Below the pieces are notes generated by a model, which was not told the DNA's origin, ran no database searches, and worked only from the letters and a program-made list of their open reading frames with translations. Below, piece by piece: positions 34,820 through 44,701 of a stretch of 64,000 bases of DNA. The first letter of the stretch is position 1. Every line of letters starts with the position of its first letter. Position numbers and translations under genes: made by a program. Origin of the DNA: an uncultured bacterium (GTDB lineage Bacteria > Armatimonadota > UBA5829); the NCBI GenBank assembly GCA_938074205.1, contig CALJES010000002.1:1-64000 (forward strand). Reading direction: 5' to 3'.

Positions 34820-36235
34820 CTACTTCTTCTCTAGGCCGTACTCTCTGATCTTGTTTCTCAACGTTTTTCTATCTATACCCAATATCTGTGCTGCTGCAGA
34901 TTGGTTCCAGTTCGTATATTCTAGAACTCGTTTAATATGAAATAGCTCTACTTCCCTAAGCGAGGCTGTTACGGGCAATTTCTCGATGTCATCTTGTTCT
35001 TGCACACCGACGGTGGCCTTTGGTAACCTGTCCGAACAGTCTCTCGGTTTGTTATTACTATTAGTGCCTTCGATCATAAGGTGTTCTGGTCGAATCACTT
35101 CACCGTTACATAATATGACTGCGCGCTGAACGGCGTTCTCGAGTTCTCTAATATTTCCTGGCCAGCTGTGGGATTTTATCGCTTTCATCGCCTCGTCTGA
35201 GAAGTGCTTTACCGGTTTGCCCATTTCCTCAGCGTAGTAAAGCAGGAAGTGTTGAGCGAAGATTTCGACGTCCTCACCGCGTTCTCTAAGAGGGGGCAAA
35301 TATATCGACACAACATTAAGACGGTAATATAGATCCTTGCGGAACCTGTTTTCTTCTACTGCCGCTTCCAGATCACAGTTTGTAGCGGCTATTACTCGAA
35401 CATTGACCGATATGGTTTCACTTCCCCCAACTCTCTCAAACTGCTTTTCCTGAAGCACCCTTAACAGTTTTGCTTGCACGCTGGGGTTCATCTCACCTAT
35501 TTCATCCAGGAATATGGTGCCGCCGTTTGCAGCTTCAAATCGGCCAATACGTCTTGCAACTGCATGCGTAAAGGCCCCTTTTTCGTGCCCAAAAAGTTCA
35601 GATTCCAAGAGTGTTTCGGGTAGAGCTGCACAGTTCACCTTGATGAAGGGCCCGTTGGCTCGGTCACTTTGGTAATGAATGGTTCTTGCAAGGTACTCTT
35701 TACCAGTTCCTGTTTCACCCAGCAACAGCACTGTTGCATCGGTTCTGGCGACCTGTGCGGCAACTATGTAGGCACGTTGTGTGTTGGGGTCTTGTCCAAT
35801 TATGTTGTCGAAGCCATATTTTTGCTTCAGTTCATTCCGTAGGAATTTATTTTCGTCTATCAGGCGCTTGCGCTCGATGGCTCTTTCCACAAGAGTCTGC
35901 AACTCTTCAAGCTCGAAAGGTTTCGTTACGTAGTCGTATGCGCCAAGTCTAAGGGCATCTATGGCCGTATGCGTACTGCCGTAGGCAGTTATAATAACAA
36001 CTGGTATGTCGCTGTGATGCTCCTTTAGTTGCCTCAATACCTCCAACCCGTTCATTCCGGGCATACTGAGATCAAGCACGACCGCATCGAAAGAATTCTC
36101 CTGAACTGCTCGCAGCGCAGAAGGACCGTCCGGTTCAGCGCGTGTGTGATAACCCGATTGATCGAAGGCACGCGCGAGCAAGTCGCGCATCCCAAATTCA
36201 TCATCTACAATTAGTATGGATCGTGAATTTGCCAT
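34820..36235 (-). CDS. Sigma-54-dependent response regulator (NtrC family)
   Basis: A 471-residue three-domain activator. Receiver 1-120 with Asp55 in VVLDLSMPG and Lys105 in VTKPFE; AAA+ domain with Walker A GETGTGKE (173-180), Walker [11 protein letters not shown] and the sigma-54-contact loop reading GAFTHA (220-225) rather than GAFTGA; C-terminal Fis-type HTH ending [20 protein letters not shown]. It remodels sigma-54 polymerase at enhancer-dependent promoters. Partner kinase lies 44 bases upstream. Likely targets include the sigma-54 promoter at 24686 (inference). Confidence 0.95.
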   Translation of the reverse strand: MANSRSILIVDDEFGMRDLLARAFDQSGYHTRAEPDGPSALRAVQENSFDAVVLDLSMPGMNGLEVLRQLKEHHSDIPVVIITAYGSTHTAIDALRLGAYDYVTKPFELEELQTLVERAIERKRLIDENKFLRNELKQKYGFDNIIGQDPNTQRAYIVAAQVARTDATVLLLGETGTGKEYLARTIHYQSDRANGPFIKVNCAALPETLLESELFGHEKGAFTHAVARRIGRFEAANGGTIFLDEIGEMNPSVQAKLLRVLQEKQFERVGGSETISVNVRVIAATNCDLEAAVEENRFRKDLYYRLNVVSIYLPPLRERGEDVEIFAQHFLLYYAEEMGKPVKHFSDEAMKAIKSHSWPGNIRELENAVQRAVILCNGEVIRPEHLMIEGTNSNNKPRDCSDRLPKATVGVQEQDDIEKLPVTASLREVELFHIKRVLEYTNWNQSAAAQILGIDRKTLRNKIREYGLEKK

Positions 36236-36279
36236 GAATAGCGTGATTAGATTTATCCGTTGTTACTCAGTACCCAGGT

Positions 36280-37350
36280 TCATCCGATAAGCGGAAGACG
36301 CAAGGCTATAAGTGTGCCTTTTCCTTCTTCGGATTCAACCTTAATCTCTCCATTGTGTCGCATTACTATCGCTGCGACCATACTCATACCCAGCCCTGTT
36401 CCAGAAGAGCCTCGAGTCGTGAAAAATGGGTCAAACACCCTCTTTTTCGTTTCCTCATTCATACCTATACCGCTATCGGACACGCTCAGAACAGCTCGGT
36501 TGCCATCTCGGTGAACGGCGATTCTTATCGTTCCTCGCTGATCAATCGCCTGCACAGCATTTAGGATAATGTTGGTCAATGCTTCTCGCAACTCCGCTTC
36601 GTCCCCTTCAACCACACAACCTGCTTCCAATTGGGCTATCAGTTCTATATGTTTGTTTTGTTTTTCCCACTCAGGAGTCATAGCTGAGATGACTGAATTT
36701 GCAAGCTTGCCCAGGTCGACCGGCCGGTAACGCGTGCGATCAACGGGTCTGCCGATCTCCTTCAATTTCCTCACGGTATCAGCAGCATCTCTTGCTGCCA
36801 TTTCTATACTTTCTATACATCGGGCGTATTCCGGGTCCGCCGGGACTCGCCTCTTCGCTAGCTGCACATTGCCCAGCACTATTCCAAGTGCGTTGTTTAT
36901 GTCGTGAGCAATACCGGCTGCCATTTCGCCAAGGGTACGAAGCCTCTCCGATCTAAGAAGCTCCTCTTGGGTTTCTTGGAGGCGCTTATTGAGTTCAGCA
37001 AGTTCGCGATTGCGCTCCAAGATTTCGGTTTCCAATCGTCTCCGCGCAGTTATGTCGCTGTATATCTCAACTCGGCCAGCAAGTTTACCATGGGAGCCGA
37101 ATATTGGTCCAGAATACCGATGGAGCACTACTTCTGGTTGGGACCTTGGATGCAACACTTCCTCGACAACATCAGTGAAGTTCTTGGGCTGCGTTTTTAT
37201 CCAGTCCGGCAGCGTAGAGCCTATAAGCTCATTTAAGTCTATGCCAAATAGTTCAGCGGCTCGATGGTTGGCAGATATTACCTTGTAATCGAGGTTAAGT
37301 AAGAGAACTCCGCGCTGAGGTGAATCAACAAGATACTGCAGAGCGCACAA
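36280..37350 (-). CDS. PAS-domain sensor histidine kinase
   Basis: A 356-residue cytoplasmic kinase of the NtrB type: a PAS domain (LLNLDYKVISANHRAAELFGIDL) at about 10-115 with a short coiled coil after it (NRELAELNKRLQETQEELLRSER), the phospho-His box GEMAAGIAHDINNALGIV, and HATPase boxes (ALTNIILNAVQAI, DSGIGM, FDPFFTTR, GTGLGMSM). No membrane segment, so it senses an internal signal. TTG 37350 has AAGGAG eight bases upstream; GTG 37359 lies too close to that site. Operon with the activator. Confidence 0.92.
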   Translation of the reverse strand: MCALQYLVDSPQRGVLLLNLDYKVISANHRAAELFGIDLNELIGSTLPDWIKTQPKNFTDVVEEVLHPRSQPEVVLHRYSGPIFGSHGKLAGRVEIYSDITARRRLETEILERNRELAELNKRLQETQEELLRSERLRTLGEMAAGIAHDINNALGIVLGNVQLAKRRVPADPEYARCIESIEMAARDAADTVRKLKEIGRPVDRTRYRPVDLGKLANSVISAMTPEWEKQNKHIELIAQLEAGCVVEGDEAELREALTNIILNAVQAIDQRGTIRIAVHRDGNRAVLSVSDSGIGMNEETKKRVFDPFFTTRGSSGTGLGMSMVAAIVMRHNGEIKVESEEGKGTLIALRLPLIG

Positions 37351-37382
37351 GTTTAGCACTCCTTACCAATCGTCGAATTTGA

Positions 37383-37412
37383 ATTATAATAATAATCTCG
37401 GTGGTTTGTAAA
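37383..37412 (-). promoter_or_regulatory. Promoter of the kinase/regulator operon
   Basis: On the minus strand TTTACA (37412-37407), 18-base spacer, TATAAT (37388-37383). About 33 bases before the kinase start. This is a sigma-70-type promoter, so the sigma-54 activator operon itself does not appear to need sigma-54. Confidence 0.6.
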
Positions 37413-37490
37413 CACTTACTACTATTGAGCGCCAGTAAAGTACGGGTTTGTTTCTAAAATAACTCAACGTCTTTGGGGCTAGCTTTTTGA

Positions 37491-38387
37491 ATGGAACATC
37501 CATCTCTTTCTTACTTTCATAGTTTGGACCTGAATGGTCAGCCGCTCAACCTAGATATAACTCTGACATGCGGACAAGCGTTTAGATGGCAAAAGCACGA
37601 CGGCGAAATCTGGCGAGGGGTAGTGCGCGACAAGCTCATTGAACTTAAGTCGTGCGACGGCCGACTCTTATGGCGAACTTTTCCTGTAGACGACGAAGTG
37701 TTGGTCCGAGACTATCTGAGGCTGGATGAGGATGTTGCTTCAATATACGCTCGACTATCCTCAACCGACCGATACCTTGCAGGCTTGATCAGGAGATTCC
37801 ACGGGCTTCGACTCCTGAGACAGGATCCTGCCGAAACACTATTTAGTTTCGTTTGTTCAACGGCTAACAGCATACATCGCATCGCAGCTGCCATCGAGAC
37901 TGTTGCCGCTCAGTACGGTGAGCTAGTTTGCGAGCACGCAAGCGCCTGCTACTATAGTTTTCCATCCGTTGAAAAACTGGCTTCGGCATCAACTGTGGCA
38001 GGTACTAAATCGCTGGGATTTAGAGGCCGAAACCTCCAACTGGTTGCTCAGCAGCTTTGCAGTCGCGGTGCATATTGGCTGGATTCGCTGCGCAATAAAA
38101 CTTACAGCGAGGCGCGCCGTGAGCTGATGTCTCTTTGGGGAGTTGGACGCAAGATAGCTGATTGCGTGTGCCTATTCGCTCTTGACAAGGATGAGGCTGT
38201 GCCCGTAGACACGCACGTAAGGCAGCTAGTATGTAGGTTGTGGGGTTTCGATATCAACGGAAAATCGCTTACGAATGGACTCTACGATCGTATAGCTGCT
38301 GCTTTTACCGAACGATACGGATTGTTGGCAGGTTGGGCGCAGCAGTTTTTATTCTACGAGGATCTCTTGCGAAGTCGGAAAGCGTAA
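37491..38387 (+). CDS. ogg: 8-oxoguanine DNA glycosylase (OGG1 type)
   Basis: A 298-residue bifunctional glycosylase/AP lyase. The N-terminal OGG-N domain includes LTCGQAFRWQ; the HhH-GPD motif is LMSLWGVGRKIADCVCLFAL with catalytic Lys221, and Asp240 lies in VPVDTHVRQLV. It removes 8-oxoguanine paired with C. This OGG1 form is commoner in eukaryotes, archaea and some Firmicutes than in proteobacteria, which use MutM. Single gene, convergent with aconitase. Confidence 0.9.
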   Translation: MEHPSLSYFHSLDLNGQPLNLDITLTCGQAFRWQKHDGEIWRGVVRDKLIELKSCDGRLLWRTFPVDDEVLVRDYLRLDEDVASIYARLSSTDRYLAGLIRRFHGLRLLRQDPAETLFSFVCSTANSIHRIAAAIETVAAQYGELVCEHASACYYSFPSVEKLASASTVAGTKSLGFRGRNLQLVAQQLCSRGAYWLDSLRNKTYSEARRELMSLWGVGRKIADCVCLFALDKDEAVPVDTHVRQLVCRLWGFDINGKSLTNGLYDRIAAAFTERYGLLAGWAQQFLFYEDLLRSRKA

Positions 38388-38417
38388 CTTTTTCACTTTC
38401 GGACTAAGGTTTTTGAG

Positions 38418-40349
38418 CTAGCTTCTGGTATTCCGTATGTAATTCAAGCGGCCGCCTGCAAGTATAACCTCCCTCTCTCGATCCGACAAATCGTGCTTCA
38501 CACGAATTATGAGATCGCGCGTAGAATTCACAATCTGCAAGCTATCTCTTCTTTCGCGCAAGGTTTTTACCACATCATAAATCTCGATTTCGTCGAGTTG
38601 TTGCAACCGGTCATAGTCCGCAGGATCAGCTAGTATCAAGGGAAGAATACCGAAGTTTATTAGATTCTGCCGATGGATGCGGGCGAAGGATTTTGCGACT
38701 ACAGCCTTTACGCCGAGATACATCGGTGCTAGTGCTGCGTGCTCACGAGAAGATCCTTGACCATAGTTTTCCCCCGCCAAGATGAAACCGCCGCCGTATT
38801 GCTTGGCTCTTTCCGAAAAGTTCGGGTCGACTGAAGAGAAGACGTATTCAGATATCGCAGGAATGTTCGATCGGAGCGGCAAAATCTTCGAACCAGCTGG
38901 CATTATGTGGTCTGTAGTAATGTTGTCGCCTACCTTCAGCAGTATTCGTCCGCGAAGGACCTCGGGCATAGGCTCTGCTTCTGGCAGAGGTTTTATATTA
39001 GGGCCGCGGACAATTTCTACTGTTTCAGGTCTTTCGCTTGGGGGAATTATCATTCCGTCGTCAATGACAAACCTTTCAGGCAGTTCAAAAACGGGAGGTT
39101 CTCCCAGCTTTCGTGGATCTACAATCTCGCCGAAAATGGCTGCTGCTGCAGCTGTTTCCGGGCTGGCCAGATATACTTGAGCAGACTTGGTGCCGCTCCG
39201 CCCTTCGAAGTTGCGGTTGAATGTTCTCACCGACACGCCGTCTGTTTTAGGAGCTTGACCCATTCCTATGCACGGTCCGCACGCACATTCCAATATTCGC
39301 GCTCCCGCAGCGATCAAGTCGGCCAGTGCGCCATTTCGTGCAATCATTTCCAGCACTTGTCTAGAGCCCGGACTTACTACCAGACTTACATCTGGGTGCA
39401 CAGTCTTGCCGCGAAGCATACCAGCGACAACCATTAAATCTCTAAGCGAAGAATTTGTGCAGCTACCAATAGCAACCTGATCAACTTTTATGCCTTCAAC
39501 TTCTGCTACGCGACACACATTATCCGGCATATGAGGTCGAGCTATCATCGGCTCCAGATTATCTAAGTTTAGTTCCAAAACTTGGTCATATTGTGCGTCC
39601 TCGTCTGCGCAAATCTCCCGCCATTCACTCTCACGCTCCTGGGCGAGCATAAATGCGCGGGTAATTTCATCGCTGGGGAAAATGGAACTTGTTGCGCCAA
39701 GTTCAGCTCCCATGTTTGCTATAGTGGCGCGGTCTGTAACAGCGAGGGATTTCACACCTTCGCCGCCATACTCCATGATCTTGCCTACGCCGCCTTTGAC
39801 GCTGAGTATTCGCAACAGTTCCAGAATTATATCCTTTGCGGACACCCATTTCTGTAGTTTGCCGACGAGTCTAACCAAGCATATCTTTGGCATAGGCATG
39901 TAGAACGGTTCGCCCGCCATTGCGGCAGCTACGTCCAATCCGCCAGCGCCTATACCGAGGGTTCCCAACCCACCTGCTGTAGGTGTGTGACTGTCGGAAC
40001 CAAGCAACGTATCTCCGGGAACATCAAAGCGCTCCAACTGAACTTGGTGACAGATTCCGTTCCCGGGTCTAGAAAAGTAGATACCATATTTGGCTGCTAT
40101 ACTCTGCAGGTAAGCGTGATCGTCGGCGTTCTCAGGTCCAGTCTGGAGCGTGTTGTGGTCTACATAGCTCACAGATCTCTTGGTTCGCACCCGGGGCACA
40201 TTCATTGCCTCGAACTGCAGATAAGCGAGCGTTCCAGTTGCATCTTGGGTGAGAGTCTGATCAATACGTATGGCAATCTCATAGCCCGGAATCATCCGGC
40301 CCTCTACCAAATGCTCTGATATTATCTTTTGTGATATGCTCAGTCCCAT
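38418..40349 (-). CDS. acn: Aconitate hydratase
   Basis: A 643-residue enzyme of the mitochondrial-like/short aconitase group. Active-site and cluster segments: LGSDSHTPTAGGLGTLGIGAGG, GSCTNSSLRDL, and ECACGPCIGMGQAP with cysteines for the [4Fe-4S] cluster; the C-terminal swivel domain has AGENYGQGSSREHAAL. It isomerises citrate and isocitrate in the TCA cycle. A homoaconitase/isopropylmalate isomerase is less likely because both subunits are fused. The ATG lacks a clear ribosome site. It follows the GH38 gene by 33 bases on the same strand. Confidence 0.92.
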   Translation of the reverse strand: MGLSISQKIISEHLVEGRMIPGYEIAIRIDQTLTQDATGTLAYLQFEAMNVPRVRTKRSVSYVDHNTLQTGPENADDHAYLQSIAAKYGIYFSRPGNGICHQVQLERFDVPGDTLLGSDSHTPTAGGLGTLGIGAGGLDVAAAMAGEPFYMPMPKICLVRLVGKLQKWVSAKDIILELLRILSVKGGVGKIMEYGGEGVKSLAVTDRATIANMGAELGATSSIFPSDEITRAFMLAQERESEWREICADEDAQYDQVLELNLDNLEPMIARPHMPDNVCRVAEVEGIKVDQVAIGSCTNSSLRDLMVVAGMLRGKTVHPDVSLVVSPGSRQVLEMIARNGALADLIAAGARILECACGPCIGMGQAPKTDGVSVRTFNRNFEGRSGTKSAQVYLASPETAAAAAIFGEIVDPRKLGEPPVFELPERFVIDDGMIIPPSERPETVEIVRGPNIKPLPEAEPMPEVLRGRILLKVGDNITTDHIMPAGSKILPLRSNIPAISEYVFSSVDPNFSERAKQYGGGFILAGENYGQGSSREHAALAPMYLGVKAVVAKSFARIHRQNLINFGILPLILADPADYDRLQQLDEIEIYDVVKTLRERRDSLQIVNSTRDLIIRVKHDLSDREREVILAGGRLNYIRNTRS

Positions 40350-40382
40350 TTTGGTATGTCCAGGTTTGTTAAGTCTCGAGTT

Positions 40383-43019
40383 CTAGAACTTGAACATTAT
40401 CGTTTGTAATCGAAATGCGGGCATCGGAAATCTTACGCTGTTTCCATTGACAACTAGTTTGGTTTCCAATGGCTCCTCGTTCAAGTTTGTAAGAACCGCA
40501 CCCTTGAATTTTCGGCATAGCGTTACTGTGGCATCGACGTTATCGCTGGTAGTGTTCAACACGCGCACAACCAGCCCGTCGCATTTTTCAGCCTTTTTGA
40601 CTGCAGTTACGACCAGATTCGAGGGCGAAACCCTCACGAATGCTAGCGAGTGTGGCAGCTCACCTTTGTGGATTCCTGTTAACACCGCACGAGGTGGAGC
40701 ATTATGTTGATGCGCCTGCTGCCACACCATTGACCGCTTCCAGTTTCCTTGATAAGGAAGAACAGCATATCTAAATACGTGTTTGCCCAGACATTGTGCT
40801 TCCGGAGTAGGTATTGTTGGGCCCGCATTGTAGGGACGTGCCTGGAAATCGTCGCGAGAAAGCCAGCCGCAGCATCGCAAAAGCGTCTGTGCTATTACGC
40901 ACTGCTCTCCTTTGATTACCTCGTATTCAGGCAGACCTTGGTTGATTACTGCTATGCCACAGTCGGTGCCATCCACTGCCACATACGATTGTACCGGCTT
41001 TTGTCCTACCGGTTTCTCAACCCATCCTTCGCCTGAAGGCAGATCCAAAGGGCGCTGAACTACTGCAAACTGCCCCTCTGCATAACAGTAATCAGCGGGA
41101 AATCCTGTCGGGAAATGAGCCCGCAGTCTGTGATCACGCGCATTGTTCTCGAATACGGTGATAATATCAACGCGCGGCAAACCAGCGTGTACCTTGACAT
41201 ATACGATCACCGGGCACGCTACGGTCTTTTCAGCTCGAGACATCCTGTCTGCAGTAAGTGATTCGGGTAAGTACATCACAAAGTCGCACCGAAGAACACC
41301 TATGCCTGGTCCTCGCTCAATTATTGATAATGTGCCGCCTATGCCTTCCGATGTGACCGTTCGCGAATTGTAAGCCCAGCCGTAGTTATACTCGTCGCCA
41401 CAGTCTTCTGTATCTTCCAGGAGGTTCAGGTTATGGTAGGTTGTGCGGGTCTGCTTGTGAAATAGGTCAAATGTGCCATTGCTTCGCACATTCACCTTTA
41501 GGAAATCGTTTTCTAAGTATCCCAGTCCTACCTCGAGCGGCGAGTCAACAGTGGCTTCCCCATGTTGTAGGTAGTAGGTCTTATATCCCAGAGATGGTAT
41601 GTTCTCGCCAGTAAAATGCACGTCTGCGGACCATTTCGCGCGTCTTCGGCTGATTTCCAGGATGTAATCGTTCGTGACGTGTGTAGCTACTGCTTTCCCA
41701 GTTTCGTCTTTGACCACGTAACTAGGTGCCATCTCGCCAGGTGATAGCTCTTTCTCAACGCGCACGGTGACCGTATCGGTTACTTCCCAAGCGTGTGGGT
41801 TAAACACCACCACAGCCTGGGTGTCTTTATCGATGCTCTTTGTAGTCGTATCTACTTTGTTCGCCAAGTACTGCAATGACTCAAACGCCAAGGTCTCGCC
41901 GATCTGTTGTGCCTGTTGGAATCTTGGCATCATCTCTCTGTGAACCTGATCAATCGAGCATCCGCATATCGAATCGTGGGGGTGACATTTGATGAGGTAC
42001 TTCCAGGCTTGCCAGATCAGCTGGGAGTCATAGGTGGCGCCGTTGAGCCATGCGAATGCGCAAGCCGGTTCAGTCCACTTCTCGAGAAGAGTCTGAGTTC
42101 TCTCGTTGGCTTGCTTTAGGTAAATTCGTGTCGAGAAAACGCCAGGTAGAAGTGGGTGATACTTGCCGCTGTGCAATTCTCCACAATAGGTTTTTAGTGT
42201 AGGTTTTTCCTTCAAAACCAGATCTGCATACTCCTCGTATGTGGAGTGAATCACTTCGGTGTCGTCAAGGTGTTCATTTAGGTACTTGATGATCTGTGGA
42301 AGCTCGGGTTGGGGTTCTACGTGGTCACAGCCGTTGTTCAGAAGCAGGTACTTGGTAGAAGCTTTTTTCGATAGAGACTCGATTTGCTGTTTGACCTGCT
42401 GCAGAGCGGTTTCAAAGTTCACCGTTTTTCCTTTGTTAGGCAAGTACTCCACGCCGATGTTGACTCCATTACAGTAGCTGTTAACTTGGTTTATGGCTAG
42501 GACTTTGGTGCCGTCGGGCGTCTGCCACCAAAATTCGGAATGCATGCTATCCGCTTCGTCGCCCAAGCCACGCGTGAAGTAGACATTCGAAATCCCAAAG
42601 CCTGCCAAGATTTGAGGGAGTTGGGATATGTGTCCAAATGGGTCCGGTATGTAGCCAGATTTCATAGTTCGGCCGAATTCTTCGCCAATTTTGTGACCAA
42701 GCATCAGGTTGCGAATTAGCGCTTCGCCGCTGACGAGAAATTCGTCGGGCAACACATACCACGGTCCTATGAGCAATCTTCCGCTTTGAACATGCTTTCT
42801 TATCCGTTCTCGTTCTTGGGGCCTGATTTCAAGATAGTCCTCAATGACTATTGTTTGTCCGTCAAACGTGAATGATTTGAATTCGGGATCCGCGTCTAGA
42901 ATGGAAAGCAGTTTGTCCGTAAGCCTAACAAGCCTAATCCGGAACTCTTCGAACGTTAGATACCACTCTCTATCCCAGTGTGTTTCCGGAACTACCGCTA
43001 ACGTGTATTTCTTGGACAT
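40383..43019 (-). CDS. GH38 family alpha-mannosidase
   Basis: An 878-residue cytosolic-type alpha-mannosidase. N-terminal catalytic barrel: VVPETHWDREWYLTFEEFR with zinc-binding His and Asp, and SGYIPDPFGHISQLPQIL with the nucleophilic Asp; then a three-helix bundle (HDSICGCSIDQVHREMMPRFQQA) and beta-sandwich domains. It hydrolyses alpha-mannosides or related glycans. No signal peptide. GGAGG six bases before ATG. A hairpin-containing leader lies upstream. Confidence 0.93.
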   Translation of the reverse strand: MSKKYTLAVVPETHWDREWYLTFEEFRIRLVRLTDKLLSILDADPEFKSFTFDGQTIVIEDYLEIRPQERERIRKHVQSGRLLIGPWYVLPDEFLVSGEALIRNLMLGHKIGEEFGRTMKSGYIPDPFGHISQLPQILAGFGISNVYFTRGLGDEADSMHSEFWWQTPDGTKVLAINQVNSYCNGVNIGVEYLPNKGKTVNFETALQQVKQQIESLSKKASTKYLLLNNGCDHVEPQPELPQIIKYLNEHLDDTEVIHSTYEEYADLVLKEKPTLKTYCGELHSGKYHPLLPGVFSTRIYLKQANERTQTLLEKWTEPACAFAWLNGATYDSQLIWQAWKYLIKCHPHDSICGCSIDQVHREMMPRFQQAQQIGETLAFESLQYLANKVDTTTKSIDKDTQAVVVFNPHAWEVTDTVTVRVEKELSPGEMAPSYVVKDETGKAVATHVTNDYILEISRRRAKWSADVHFTGENIPSLGYKTYYLQHGEATVDSPLEVGLGYLENDFLKVNVRSNGTFDLFHKQTRTTYHNLNLLEDTEDCGDEYNYGWAYNSRTVTSEGIGGTLSIIERGPGIGVLRCDFVMYLPESLTADRMSRAEKTVACPVIVYVKVHAGLPRVDIITVFENNARDHRLRAHFPTGFPADYCYAEGQFAVVQRPLDLPSGEGWVEKPVGQKPVQSYVAVDGTDCGIAVINQGLPEYEVIKGEQCVIAQTLLRCCGWLSRDDFQARPYNAGPTIPTPEAQCLGKHVFRYAVLPYQGNWKRSMVWQQAHQHNAPPRAVLTGIHKGELPHSLAFVRVSPSNLVVTAVKKAEKCDGLVVRVLNTTSDNVDATVTLCRKFKGAVLTNLNEEPLETKLVVNGNSVRFPMPAFRLQTIMFKF

Positions 43020-43066
43020 CTATTCCTCCGAGGTAGGATACGACTGTTGGTTGTTTGTTAGTTGTT

Positions 43067-43176
43067 AAAACGCAGCTAGGAGCACAGAGCACTTTTCCTA
43101 GCTGCGCCTTATAGGAACCATGTAAAAACCTTGCACCTTGCATATACAGCCGAAAGGCGCGCTCAGCGGTATTATA
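43067..43176 (-). promoter_or_regulatory. Promoter and hairpin-bearing leader of the mannosidase gene
   Basis: On the minus strand TATAAT (43176-43171) preceded by TGG (extended -10; a weak TTGGTA -35 with 19-base spacer). The leader then forms a perfect 11-bp stem, CGCAGCTAGGA/TCCTAGCTGCG (43106-43096 with 43081-43071, 14-base loop), followed by TTTT on the minus strand: an intrinsic-terminator shape placed before the start codon. This suggests attenuation, or a terminator for another minus-strand transcript. The rest of the 313-base gap (43177-43332) shows no gene. Confidence 0.45.
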
Positions 43177-43332
43177 CCAGATTGGGCGGGCATACTACCA
43201 ATAGAAGGAAATCGCTGTTCAAGTGCAGTATTGTTATCGCAGGAATGACGGTATGCCTATTCCTATTGGTTTATTGGATCGGCTATCGACCATTTGGTCA
43301 CGAGTAACTTGGAAAGGTAATGGTGAATACTT

Positions 43333-44691
43333 ATGGCGATCAAAATGCTTATGCCGCTCCTTGGTCAGACCATGGAGGAGGGCACCATAATAAGGTGGTT
43401 CAAGAAAGAAGGCGAAGAAGTCAAAGCGGGTGAACCGCTTCTCGAGGTGATGACTGACAAGGTCAATATGGAAGTCGAAGCTCCTGAAAGTGGTGTACTC
43501 AGGAAGATTCTTGCTCAACCGGACGAAATTGTCCCAGTCAAAGAGCCTATAGCAATCATTGGTAGTCCTGATGAACCGATTGACCATTTGCTTGGTCCAT
43601 CTCAGGACGTGCGCTCCGAAAAGCCTGAGCCGACCAGCTCTGCTGTGGAGATTTCGACACCGCAAGTTGATTTAACAAGAGCATACGAACCTTCCGGAGC
43701 ATTCGCTACGTCTGAAAGGGTAGGGGAAGGTAAGCAAATTTTTGCATCTCCCGCGGCGCGGCGTGCTGCTAGGGAGCACGGTGTAGATATTTCCATTTTG
43801 GCGGATCGTGGCACCGGTCCTGGCGGCAGAATTATTGAGAAGGACGTCCTCGACTACGTCGCATCAATTCGTGCTACACCTCTGGCTGAGAAAATCGCCG
43901 CTGACTTGGGGGTTGACCTAACAACACTTGAAGGCACTGGCGTAGGCAGGAAAGTTACCAGCGAGGATGTCCAGCGGGCGGCTTCTGCGGCTCCGATTTC
44001 CTTCGGTCAGACTATACCGTTTTCGGGGCTTCGCAAAGCTGTTGGACAAGCGGTGGAGTCGAGTGCGCGTTCGGCTGTTCACGTGACGCTGGTTGCGGAA
44101 GTCGATATGACCGAATGCGTCCGGATGCGGGAATGCATTCTTCAGGATGTCGAATCACGCTACGGCGTGCGCATATCTTTTACGGATATCATCACCAAAG
44201 CCGTGGCGCGGGCAATCGAGAGCAAACCAATTGTCAACTCTACTCTTCGCGAGGATTCGATACTTATCCATGACCAAATCAACATCGGAATTGCAACTGC
44301 CGTTGAGAACGGTCTTGTGGTGCCAGTTGTCAAGGATGTTCCAAAGAAGAGCTTGATACAAGTATCTAAAGAAATTAAAGAACTCGTGAGTAAAGCCCGA
44401 GACGGCAAGCTCGACGCGCAGGACCTTTCTGGCGGAACTTTCACTATAACGAACTTGGGAGCATACGGCGTCGATACTTTCAACCCCGTGATAACCCCTG
44501 GTCAAAGCGCTATTCTTGGTGTGTGCAGGATCGCTCCAAAGCCTGTCGTAGTCGACGGCCAAGTGCAGGTTCGGCAGATGATGAATCTGTGTTTGACGTT
44601 TGATCATCGGGTAATGGATGGAGCTCCTGCCGCGGAATTTCTTTCGGGGTTAAAGCGAATTCTGGAGCAGCCTTACCTGATATTCGTTTGA
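43333..44691 (+). CDS. Dihydrolipoamide acyltransferase (E2) of a 2-oxoacid dehydrogenase complex
   Basis: A 452-residue E2. Lipoyl domain 1-80 with lipoylated Lys43 in TDKVNME; two peripheral-subunit-binding domains (138-176, FASPAARRAAREHGVDI; 182-217, TPLAEKIAADLGVDL); C-terminal catalytic domain with His425 and Asp429 in TFDHRVMDGAP. It transfers the acyl group to CoA in pyruvate, branched-chain or acetoin dehydrogenase complexes. No E1 or E3 gene is nearby, so the acyl specificity is open. Having two E3/E1-binding domains is unusual. Confidence 0.93.
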   Translation: MAIKMLMPLLGQTMEEGTIIRWFKKEGEEVKAGEPLLEVMTDKVNMEVEAPESGVLRKILAQPDEIVPVKEPIAIIGSPDEPIDHLLGPSQDVRSEKPEPTSSAVEISTPQVDLTRAYEPSGAFATSERVGEGKQIFASPAARRAAREHGVDISILADRGTGPGGRIIEKDVLDYVASIRATPLAEKIAADLGVDLTTLEGTGVGRKVTSEDVQRAASAAPISFGQTIPFSGLRKAVGQAVESSARSAVHVTLVAEVDMTECVRMRECILQDVESRYGVRISFTDIITKAVARAIESKPIVNSTLREDSILIHDQINIGIATAVENGLVVPVVKDVPKKSLIQVSKEIKELVSKARDGKLDAQDLSGGTFTITNLGAYGVDTFNPVITPGQSAILGVCRIAPKPVVVDGQVQVRQMMNLCLTFDHRVMDGAPAAEFLSGLKRILEQPYLIFV

Positions 44692-44701
44692 CGTCTAAAA
44701 G

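Noticed and set aside
43246-43308. Short hydrophobic ORF (MTVCLFLLVYW...) before the E2 gene
   Set aside because: Only 20 codons with a badly spaced ribosome site; no support beyond being open.
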